Made by a program: the position numbers and the translations under genes. Below are positions 11,069-23,573 of a stretch of DNA of 64,000 bases, one piece after another. Each line of letters begins with the position of its first letter. Within the stretch, counting starts at the first letter, position 1. Origin of the DNA: Cristatella mucedo (Eukaryota > Bryozoa > Phylactolaemata > Cristatellidae); NCBI GenBank assembly GCA_009760855.2, contig WPIO01000158.1:312001-376000 (forward strand), read 5' to 3'. Below the pieces are notes generated by a model. The model was not told the DNA's origin. It did no database searches and worked only from the letters and a program-made list of their open reading frames with translations.

Positions 11069-11676
11069 CCACGTTCCTCTGACCCAGATCTGTCACCTCC
11101 ACATATTAACTGGAAACGGTAGGCCTCCGATGCTCTACGGAGTCAACCTGTATAAATCTAGCTTTGTTCATTCGTCAAGCTGACGTTTTAACAATTAAGA
11201 GTTATTGAAATAATACATGGAGCAATAATGAAACTCCAATAGTGAAATAAATCCAAAATGTAGGATTACTTGAAATTTGCAATCTTAAAGACTAGCTTAA
11301 TTTAAAAAAGCCTCATTTACATAACACCAGAAAAGCCATTGCGGCACTCACCGGTTTGTAGCACCCAGAAAAGAATTGCTAACTGCAGGTCCCGAAACCA
11401 TGCAGCATCTCATCACTTATTGTATTACCCAACGGGCTTCAACAAGAGTTGCCGAGCACTGCCTTGCAATAGATTTTGCTTTACAATCATTAACAGGTTC
11501 ACCGGTCAATAACTCCACAAACCCATGCGATTAGGAAGGTCTTTGTGTGAAGTGTGGGTCTGCAGATGAACAAAGCTAGCTTGAACACAACTACACAAAC
11601 AATGCAACATAATTATAAAATTGCCGGTGTATTTAAGAAGTATTTTTTTTCACGACGAATGATAATAGTCAGCATC

Positions 11677-14600
11677 TTACTGCATCGAGAAAGCATCACT
11701 GCTCTGAATTTCGTGGCTCAGCTGAGTCTGTAAATCACTGAGTTTCTTCTTCAAGACAGACAAAGCTGAGAAGACAATGTTCTCTGGTCGTAGAGATCCG
11801 CACGATTCCACGTTCATAAAGAACTTGTTCGGCTTTCCCATGGGGTCATATGGTGCCTCATCTGTAATAACAGATAATAAGTTGATAGTTCTAAGAGCCA
11901 AAATTTCAATAAAGTCGATAAAACGGAAAGTGCTACTCATAGGACGCCACAAGCACATGGCTGAACTAGCTGCTTTGCTCTTCTAATAGGTGATACTGTT
12001 GTGGCAATCGTCACCGTGTGCTTGGATAGGCGTCGTCGTCTTTGACAACTGCTTACATTTTGAAAGTTTTAATAAAAAAGACTGACCCCGAAGCTAGCTA
12101 ACACGTCCGATTCCTATCGAAGATTATGGACTGCATACCACGGTGGTCAGCAAAAAATCGATTTAGCTCATTGGTTCTGTTTTGGCTAGATCGTTGCAAT
12201 TCAATTTTGGCTGGGCTACCAAACAATGCCAATAGGCAACCCACAGTAGCTGGGGATAAATATGGCTGAAAGGATAGTTAACAAATTTTCAGGAATTGAC
12301 TAAGCGTGTCCTTTGCTGAAAACCTTGGATAGCTGCCGGTTGAGCAACGGATATAGTCAATTTCTTAAGCTTTCCGCACCACCGCTTGCAGTGGCGATAA
12401 AGGATCGCCCACCGCGGGAATCGAACCCACGACCCCGGGACCGAGGCCGTAAAAGCAACCACCTTACCTAGTGAGCCATCACGGCTAGTGAGCACTAACA
12501 CTAGCTGCTGCAATTTACGTCTCACCTGGCCTTGTATGCATGTAGTCCGAGAATCTCAGCCAGTAGCTGCTAGAACTGCCGGACATTGGTGATAAAAGAC
12601 TAGCAAATACGTTTTATTTCGTTGGCAAGATGTTTTGGACAGTAGTTTATCAAAAAGGAGTACTTCTGCCATCCGGACGATGGAAACCAGAAGCAGGCCC
12701 ACTTGTAAACACTTCCGTAGCAACCGTATAACTCCCTGAACACTGTCTGGTTTTGGTCAGCGTTCGATGGCTAGGCTATTTCCACTTATAGGAGTGCCAT
12801 GCGCTGACAAAATTAGAACGTGCTGGCAAAAAACGATAGGTGGCGCACATCTTCAAATATGGCCCATTCCCTTTTGGATCATTTGCGGTCATTATTCGTC
12901 TACTAGATTGTGAGAAGTATTCTTTTTGCACTAAGACACCGAGGAAATAGTAGCCCTGTGACGTTGGCAGCAACCGGCAGACCATACCAAAAGCACGAAT
13001 GAGGTAAGTGGCTACGGTAAATAATTTGCTGTACCTCCGTCTGTAACTGAAAAAAGCCACAAAGATTATGTGGATGTTACGCAGGAGTGTTTTGTATAGT
13101 GCACTCACAGCCTAAGCGGCTTTCGGTACGCACAATGGCTGTTTTACCGATTTTCTGAAAGATCAGCTATCTTCTTTAAAGCTCTAATTTTCTCACAATC
13201 TGGTATGAATGTTAGAGACAGATGACTCGAAATCTTAGGTTAAGTGAATGTGACATCAGGTACCACATTTGGGAAATGTCTGTGCAAGGGACGATGGAGA
13301 ACCTGATGGCATCTGGACGCCCTCGAGCTGGTTTGGCCCAGCAGTTAAGCTGCTTGCCCCAACCATGGTCTGGCCGAGGTCGTGGGCTCGAGCCCCGTGG
13401 CATGCGTGAAGCACCTGAATAGAGATTAAGTTCTCTTTGGGTGCTATATAAATGAATTATATTCATTTATTCTACTAGGAAGAACTATCGGCTCTAAAAA
13501 TGAGAGAGTGACTGAAGGACCATTTTGCACTAGCTTGGATCCACATCCAAACATGCAAGAATAGTACCGGCACGATCTAAGGTTGGGACAGTGAGGCACA
13601 GCGAACACGGGCTTCTGAAAAAAAATAGCAAAGAAGCTTCCATTACTGACAAAAGCCACAAAGAAGCACGTTTTGGGTGGGTGTGGCAGCATAAACACTG
13701 AAAGACACGGAGGATTGCAGGTGAGCATTATTTGCAGACGAAAGTAAATTCTACAGCTAATTGCTGCAACAAACGCCGATCCTAATTTCAACTTTTAAGA
13801 GTGATAGTGTATGGTGATGACTATTTGCAACAAACACGAAGTTCGGATTCCTCCTACTACTAGTTTTTGCTGCCACCACCCATGTCATGGTAGCCATGTC
13901 AATATTGTGAAATTGAATAGAATTTAAAGAATTTAAATATAATTTAAATTGAATAGTTCGCTGGGCAGTCGTGCTTATTTGGGCAATAGAACTTGCTCGT
14001 CTGGCACATACAAATCCATTTCAACTGCTTGGAATGATGACCGACACTGGCAAGGTGCGACAAAACTCAATGGGGCTAGAGTATAAGCAAGCAATAACAG
14101 TGTCAACAGCTTAAGACATCGAAACATAAACTTACGCTCATCTTCTTCCAATTGTGAAAACTCACTTTTTGGCCTGCAATAACAGAGCACGCCAGTATAC
14201 AATGCTAATGAACTGCATCAGAATCTCAAACTTCTGAGGGGCTATGCTAAGATAATGTTTGCCTGCCTAAGTGCCATGCCCCGAAACAATAACAGTGTTT
14301 GAGCAGCAAGCGCAGTTTCAGCACGCAAAGTTATGCACACATGTACAAAGGCAGCAGTGGCACAGATTGTATTACAGCTGCTTCTTAAAACGAATAGAAT
14401 AGCTACTGTACTTATGGGTCTTAGCCTATCGGTAAGGTGCTAGCACTTTGTGTCCCAGGTCAAGGGTTCGATTACCACAAGTCACTGCTAGGAAATCACT
14501 GTCTCCTCTGTTGCTATGTCAATGAAGCAATTGAACCGGCCGACATCTACTTTTTACTGTACACCAATAAAGCCATTCGGAGTGGGGTAATATTTTCCTT

Positions 14601-15329
14601 CATGTCATTTCTATAGCGTTCGGAGAAAGGGTGCACAGCTAAGCACATTAGTAGGGAACTATTGCCTCTTGCGCGAAGCTGATAATTTCACAGAACATGT
14701 GGTAATCCGTGGTCACCCCCACCAATGCTCAAAATATGGGCAAAATATTCGAAGACCGCCCGGCCTCTACACATTTACAGTGAAGATCTGTCAAAAATTC
14801 TGATATTTGAAAAAATAAGAAGGCCAAGATAAAATAATGCTTTTTAGCTGGTCTCGGCATCAGGACCGAGAGCTAAGTACCAGCCCGATCACGAGTCAGG
14901 ATGGGTTACGAAAAGATGGACTGTAAACAAAGCTGTAAACAGTCTATGGAAAGTGAGTGTTGTCAGGTAACACATTTGGGAAATGTCTTATGCTAGGGAC
15001 GACGAAGAACCTGCCTGCATCTGGACGACCTCGAGCTTCTACTAGAAGGACCTTACGGTTCTAAAAGTGAGAGAGTGCCCAAAGGACCATTTTGCACCCG
15101 ATTGGAGCCACGACTAAACTGTACCCACTTTTGAATGCAGATCCACGGTTAGCGCTGCAGCCCATGATGCTGCATGCCAAGACGGTAGGTACCCCTGGGT
15201 CTTAGCTTAGGGGCTTACTTGAAAAGCTAGGTCATCGGTTCAATTCCTGCAGTGGGAAATTATTTATTACACGCTTCAAATGGAAGTGACAGCCGCTATG
15301 GCTCTTTTGCCCACTATATATACATAAAC

Positions 15330-15420
<91 letters not shown>

Positions 15421-18400
15421 ACACATGAGTGCACACACATATACGAGGCAGCTGAATCAGCTAGCCTTTACTTTATATATAGCATCAACATTGACATGTG
15501 CAAACTGCGGGAAGCTCACAGGCTGTTGAGAGCACAACCACTACTTCTGATTGCAGTGTGAACCCAACTTAGCGCATTTAATACCCAGGCAAAGGGAATT
15601 CAATAGCTGCCTAAGCTGCTTAAGTGGCTTACCACCTGCTACATTCTCTGACAGCTCAACAAAGCACAGCGGCTTGCTCTGCACTGCAAAGCCAACTGTA
15701 ATCGATCAGCTTCATTGTATTGAAGGTCAGCAACATCCTGCAACAACACTAACCAACAGGCAAACCTACCGAGGGCTGGCAGAGACTACTGCTATTTTGA
15801 AATACTTATATAGGAATTCGAAGAGGTACAACCATAGCAATTCTTCAAAGCCAGAAAAGGTGCAAATAGCACAATCCAACTTGTCAACCCTTTTCCAGCG
15901 CCCACACGAACACACGCTAGCTCGCACACACACATACACACTTAACAACTACTTGCCACTGGATGTTAGCCAGCGGTTTGAGCGGATTTTTTTTACATTG
16001 CCCTGATTGTTTACTTACAAAATGCACTACCCATCACCGGCTTGCAGTTAACTGTATGAAACAAAAACACCACACAAGCATGGAACGGCACCCCACCTTT
16101 ACAAATGGCCAAAATGCATGTTTGTACTGCAGATAATTATCTTAATTAAAATTCAGACGGCTTAAAGTTTTTCCTTTTTGAGCGTGGGAGACGCCACATG
16201 CATGGAACTCCTCATACGGTGCTCTCTCGTCATGAGACAGATAAAGGAACTGAACAGCAAAACTAAAGGTCAATTCGTCCCCTATACAAAAAATATGTCT
16301 AAGCAACACGAAGGTGCCACGGAAGCTTGGTTGCAATAAGGGGGATGTCAGCTACAACTTGGTGGAGGATTTTCAGGTTGGCATCGCGGACATCTTATTA
16401 CGATCTGGCCGGCCACATGACGACAAAAAGAGACGATTGCCCACCGAAGCTGGCTGCACTAGATTAAAAGGAAAGCCCACAAGTTCTCACAAAGCTCCCC
16501 ACTTCAAGTTCTCACAAAGTCCTTGCAAGATGCGACCGGCAAAGCTAAAGTGTCAACATGGTTTGTGTGAGGCTCTCGGAGCATGGCATTTATATAAGTG
16601 TCAGCAAAAGCAAGCCGTTAATTGACGAGTGCAGACAGAAATGGGTTCGTCAACAAGACCACTTTGCTACTGATGACTGACACCGATTTCTATTAAGCGA
16701 TGAAAGTAAACTCATGATCCACGGCGATGGAAAAAAGTAGGACTTTTGTCAGCCATAGAAATAGAAGGTAGAGTACCATTGGAGACTACTTTCGGTCTCT
16801 ACTCAAGTACGGTGGTAGAAGTGTACTTGCACATGTTCATAGACGTCCAAAATGTTAGGTTGCACTCTGCCAGAGCTCTAGGGGTGGACCCAGTTTGTCA
16901 AACGGATTATGACCCCATGGATACACTGAAGGTAACACAACTATTCATTGCCGACTCTGCAGTACGAGTCCCTAGTTAGCGGAGCTAATCTCCTAATCTC
17001 GACCCTACTGAGCATCTACGGGTCAGGTTGGAGCGCTAACTAATAATTGTCTCTCATCGTCCTTCGAGCAGCTTTTTGGTCGGCTAAGCTAAAGCAGCTT
17101 TGGGACTGCATACCCGGATGCTTGCCGAAAGCTGAGAAGATTCCATGACGAATATAGGAAGATACAATAAGGGGTAGTTCGACCTTCTGTTGACGTCAGT
17201 GACCATCTGTGCATGTAAAACTCTGTAATTATGCTATATATAATTAATCGTACGACGACTATATTGCTAGCCTAAAACCAAGAAAAATACCCTATTTAGG
17301 AGAGGGTAGAAGCGACACAACACATTGCCAAATTATTGGTAAGATGGCAACGAACGACGACACAAGAAGACAACTACAGTGGACAGGATCCCATGGCCAC
17401 GACGAACGAAACGCTGTGCATGACACGGTTAAGCAAGCGTACCATTCTGATGGTATTGGGAAAGTCGTGTGCCTTAACGCATTGTCCGGGTCATACTCAA
17501 ATGCCACACCGCAAGTCGGGTTCCACTTGGCATGCTCCTTGGCAAAGCCCTTCCTAGCAAAGGCTCTGAGCTTCAGCTCCTGCCCTTTGCGCAGCTTCAC
17601 AATAAGTATTTCTGCATGACGAAAGACGAGAAACCGTGTAAAACATGAAGCCGGCATGGCAATCGAAGCTCAACGAGCAGAGCAAAGATTGGCAGAAAAG
17701 AAACAGTGTGCCAAAGGAATAACTAATTCTCACATGTACAGGGTTCAGAAAAGAAATCGAAACACTTTTCTTTATACGCACCATCAGCTTCACCATATTG
17801 CCGTTCCTCGTCCCGTTTTGACGTTATCTAGGTACAGCGTGTTTGCCAATCAGCACTAGCAGGACATAGATGGCGAGATTACTGACTGAGAGCAGCGCAG
17901 TGGAAATGCAAGGCAATGCTTACCGGTACAACTTTCGGGTTGTTGGACTGCAGGTCAGCCGTGGTGACATGCAGCGTCTGCTCATCTGTACACTTCACAT
18001 CGAGGGTGAACTCAACAGAGCAGTCGCGGCAAAATTCGTCGCACGTGCAATCCTTCAAAAGCGGCATAAATATCGTGGAATGTGCAAAGCAAGAAAATAT
18101 GCAACGACCAATCCCATGCATGCGCACTTGCGCCCATACCCGGAAATACGCCATTGAGTCAACACTGTCATCGCAGGTCAGAGGGATCAGGCCAAGTCGA
18201 TGTGCGAGAAAATCATCTTGCAGAACAGATGAATTAGCATCTATTTGAACCCAGTCGATAGCTAGAAGGATACGAGTGCATGTACACACCATTCGCCTGC
18301 ATGCGCCAACGGGCTGTGCAACTACACGGAATAAACACGGTCAGCAGGAGACAGCATGTAATCTGGTATTCCGCAAGAGTAACCAGGGAGAGACTAACAC

Positions 18401-21400
18401 TTTTATTAACCCCGGCCTTCCTTAGTGTCCGTACCTTCGATTAGTTTGCTATGGAACATGCACTGCTCGTCGAAATAGAGCTGTGTCTGCTGCCTGTATT
18501 GCAACAGATTCTCATTTGCCACTCTCATTCGCGGCCATGAGTGGTATGCAAACCTCGGGTAAAATAATAAAACCTAGGAGTAAGTGGCTTGTACTCCCAT
18601 GATTCTGGTCTCGGGTTACAGTCCTACTAAAAGCCATCCTTTAATACCTGCGGTAGCTAGCAGGCAGTAGCCTCCAAGATTCATCAGCTGCTAAAGAAAG
18701 CAGGCTCTAGGAACAGCTGCCGTACTTTCAAAACGCGGAGCGACCAGAGGCCATCTGCAGTGGGACTAAACCAAAAGATGAATTTCGCCTCGAGCAGGGA
18801 ACGATCCCCTAACCTCTGGACTACCCAGCCACTAGTCTGAAAGAGCCACACAGACTTTTCTTCATACAAGGTTCAACACAGGGCTATAAAGCCCCAGCAT
18901 TAATTGCTACCAACATGCTCGAGCCAAATACCGATGTACTGCATGAATGCATGCGTATAATTACTATTGGAAATGGAGGCGTCAACAACAAACACTACGC
19001 CTCCTGCTGTCGGTCGGCGACATGAGAGCGTACATGCCGGAGGACTTACCCGAGGTTCCAGGCAAATAGGGGAAACCCCTGCGAGCAGTCCCGCCATCCA
19101 CTGCGTATTTGCCAAGCCGCGAACGGCTGAATTTGACAGTGTGGCCTTTAGTAGATGCAAGGAAAGCAGTTAAGACCATGACCTTCTGAAAGCAGTTTGC
19201 CCGACTACAAATCAATAACCTCTAAGGCCAGCACAGGTACTCCCGGGAGATCATCCGGGTAAAAGGCGGCTCGGTTCCAGTGACTACATCAAGCAACCAG
19301 GCTAGGGGAAATTATCACCTCGAGCTCGAGTAGGGGGAACGTGGTTTCCCATTGGTACAGAAATCATTGCGGTTTTCATAGGATATTTTTGGCCGTAAAG
19401 TCACACCGGGGTAAAGTATGATTTTGTAGGTGCGCTAGGTATCCCCTTCTACAAAATACAGGGCAACAACTGTGCAAAGCACTAGTTCGGGAATATTTAG
19501 TGCTCGAGACCTCGCGCTTTGCCCATTTGCAGACACAGGCAAGACCAAGTTTCAGAATATGCAAGAAATCGGTAGCACAGTTAGAGCAAGAAACCAGCCA
19601 ACTACGGTTCCTGACAAAAAAGAGCTTCAGTGCTATATAAAACTGCTTTAGAAGTCCTAGCAAACAGCTGATATGCCAAAACCAGGATGACCAGCATGAG
19701 TTAAAAAGCAATTACACTATAAACTAAATATGAGTGCCAGACGGCACGGTCGGAACAAGGGCCCAAACCAAGGGGCATGCCTATAACTACTGTCCCAGTG
19801 TTATGACAGCCTAGCCAATGAGACCAATGAAAAGAGACTGCCCAGGATGGTCTAATAAGCTGGCGGAAGTGCATTGAAGATCCACAGATGGTGCACTCAC
19901 AATTTTTTTGATGCATGCCCACAATGACGGACTAAGGGTTTCTGCTGCAACTGATGAATAATAGTTACAAGTGGCTTGAGAGTCAAGCCTGATGTGCCAA
20001 TGAAATGCAAGAAAGTTATGAACTGTGCAAACACTATGCTATCAACGATTCATTGGCGACAGTAATCACGTTATCTCCTGATTTGACGACATTAGAAAAA
20101 AAAGCTGAAAATCTACCTGTTCCACAGAGTCTGCATTGCATGACCTATGGTGCCACCCAGTACTGAGCAAGAAGTAAAAAAAAAAAGTCAGTTGATTAAA
20201 CACTCTCCTTCATACGGTGGTAAAAGAGCCTTATCACCACCACCTGCAGTGTGCAATAAGAGATTGCCAGCTTCAGGACTCGAACCCAAGACCTGAGTCA
20301 TTAAGCACAGACACCTAACCCCTGGGCTAAGACCCGTTTTAGAAAAAAATTACTTAACTACCAATATTATAAGCAGCTACCCGAGACTGTTAGCGCTGTC
20401 AATTGATACAGAGCAGGAGTTCACGGTGATTGCAGGCTAAGACTAGCCTTGGACAATCGGTGCGTAACAAGTTAACTTTGGAGAGACTCACAGGAGTGCA
20501 AACTAATCGAGACAGGAGGGTGCCACTTGCAGACTAATACAATCTACAAGGTGTCAAACATTAAACTACCTGTACACAGTGACCAGACTCAGAACACATA
20601 CCGACTCAGTGCAATAGATGTCTAGTGATTGGAATAAAAAACTCACCTATTGTTGGAACTTCAGCAATACAGACTCGACGAAGGGCATTTGCCACGCTAC
20701 AAGTGCAATTCTTGTGCAGATTAAAGTGGCTAATGGCACTAGCGATGAGAGCAAGCATAAGCCAAATAACACTGCCACAGCAAAGAATTGTTTCACGCAC
20801 ACAATGAAAGCAAACTTAAACAGAAAAACCTGTGCTTAGAAGATAAGCACGAAGCTCAGATAGAACTAATATATGGACGAAAGTAAGATCACACCGGATT
20901 TATGGTGAGCCGTGATGGCACACTAGGTAAGGCGGTTGCTTTCACGACCTCGGTCCCGAGGTCATGGGTTCGATTCCTGTGGTGGGCGATTCTTTATCGC
21001 CACTGCAAGCGGTGGTGATAGCCGTAAAGGCTCTACTGTCGCTATACAGAAAGAGGCTGTTTAATCAGCTAGGATTTATTTTATTTATTGCAAACAAATC
21101 GAGTCAGATCGTTAAAGGACTTCCAAGGAGTTCTAGGTAACATCTCATGCGATGAGTCACCAGCTACACAACCCACTATTATTTAAAATCCTGATAAACA
21201 CGCAGCCAGATTTCTAAACCATTATCGTAGCATAATAGAAAAATGTCATTTTCCATCCGGAGTTGAGCCCACGCCTTTGGAAACCAGAGGCACGAGTCAT
21301 ATCCACTCGTCCATTAGACCGTATTCACAAGCAACTGACAATAATAATAACAATAATAATAATGTACTTGATAAAGCACCCTCAGAGAACTTAATCTCTT

Positions 21401-23504
21401 TCTAGGCGCTTTACATTTGCTGCAAAGGGAAATGAAATTGAATGGTAAGTAAAATCATGCTTGAAAAACAAACAAAATGAATAACATGGTTAAGGGTGAC
21501 ATGCACAGGGTCAGCATGCAAATGTGGTTAGTGGCAGCATGCACAGTGTCAGCACGCATAAGCACACGAAGGACGAATCACAGGGACCCACTAAATGCTG
21601 TCCTAAATAGGTGTTTTTTAAGTTCCTTTTAAATGTGGTCAGGTCAGGTCATGTTCTGATGCAAGACGGGAGGGAGTTCCAGGCTTTGGGAGCATACGAA
21701 CTAAATGCACAGTCTCCAAAGGATTTAAGGTTTGTACGAGGTATAAATTCATATGCCTGTCGATGGACAGTTAGTCCGGATCTTTTGTATGCTTTTTCAA
21801 GCTTTCGTTTAGTAGACCTGGCTAGTTTAATGTCTGTGGTAAACCATAGGCCGTCTGGGCGGGGGCGCACAGTGCGCTTTGTCAGAGGTGCAAACTCGTC
21901 GAGCGTGTCAGCTAGTGTCGTGTTGTAGCTATCTACCGATGATGACAGATCGGAGGGAGGACTGAGCAGCAGAGGCGAGGCAGATATTCTCGTACGGACA
22001 GCATCGATGTCAAGGGTGTTGAGGTTTCGCGATTCACAGGTTATTTTAGAGGAGGATGTGGGCACACACTGTAGATTGAATGAGATCTGCATGTGGTCAG
22101 ATAAGCAGGATTTAGTAATAATTGGTGATGGCAAAGTGCAGTTGTATGAGAAAATCTGGTCGAGTGTGTGACCCTTGATGTGGGCCATGCACATGAGCCA
22201 CAAGAGACAATGAGTAAGTCAATGCACGAAATTCGGTGCTGAAAGCGTCGGATAAGTTATCAAAGTGAACGTTGAAATCACCCATACCGAGGAAGGATCG
22301 ATTTCTTGCACACAGAATCGAAACGAGATCGGAGAAATCTGAGATAAAGGAGGATTTGGTACCTGGTGGGCGATAGACTACTGCCACTATCGGTAGCTTT
22401 TTTTCGGGTGAGACCAAGACAATTGATTCAAAAGACTGCTTCGAGGGTACTGCAAACGGCTTGAAGTTGAATTTCGAGCGCACGATAATAGCAACTCCAC
22501 CTCCAGTTTTGATTGATCTAGGGGTGTGAAAGAACGAGAAACCGGATGGAGTAGCATCTTTAATTGTCGGGCAGTTTATCGATTTCAGCCAGGTTTCAGT
22601 TAGGGCGAGCAGGTCGATACCATTTTCAGAAATAAGGTCGCTTATTGCCAGAGGTTTATTACACATTGAGCGAGGATTCCAAAGGCAAGCGTTAAGTCTG
22701 GCTGATTGAGTTAAAACAGGCCTGATGACCACTAAGTTAGAGAGATTCACAGTGATGCATGTAGGGGAGCGTGCTCAGCGGTACGAGACAATGCTAGGAA
22801 TACCAAACGAGCGGGTACTAAGCTCGCTGTTCCCGCCCAACGAGCGGCGTCTGACCTGGCGGTTATGGCCACCGGGGTGGCTTCGGGGTGCTTTTCTTTT
22901 GTTAATGCATAGTTCATGAATCTTAGCAACAACATTAATATCTAGGAATGCATTTTATCTACGATGACGAAGCAATAGCAGCTGCTGACGATCATAACTA
23001 ACAAGCAGGTTACTAGCCGCAGGCGTAGCTAAGGCAGCCGCCGGCTTGGGAGACCCAGCAGCCCGAAGCGATAAGCGTTTAGATGTCCATAAGCACGTAA
23101 TGGTCAAATAACAATCACAATAACTTTAAACAGGTCTTACTGACAGCAAAATGTGGGCTGTGGCTGAATAGCCTTGGCGTCTAGGGACCTATTTCCACAT
23201 ATAACGTACTGCCACTAAGCCCAATGGCCCAACAGGCTTTGTTTTGTTACACAAACGTGCTACACAAATCACCCTAGCACTAGTTGTTAGATACAGCTCC
23301 GAGACACTGTAACTCAGGCTACGGCAATACATTCTTTTACCATTTTGTTCACCCATTAAAAAGTGCCTCTTGATTAATTGATGAAAATAATTAAAAGTAA
23401 AAAATATACCATTTACAAAATAGTTTTCGCATTCACGGCACTGTAACCTCATTGTCACTATAGCATAACACACATACACAGACACAGACACAGACACAGA
23501 CACA

Positions 23505-23573
<69 letters not shown>

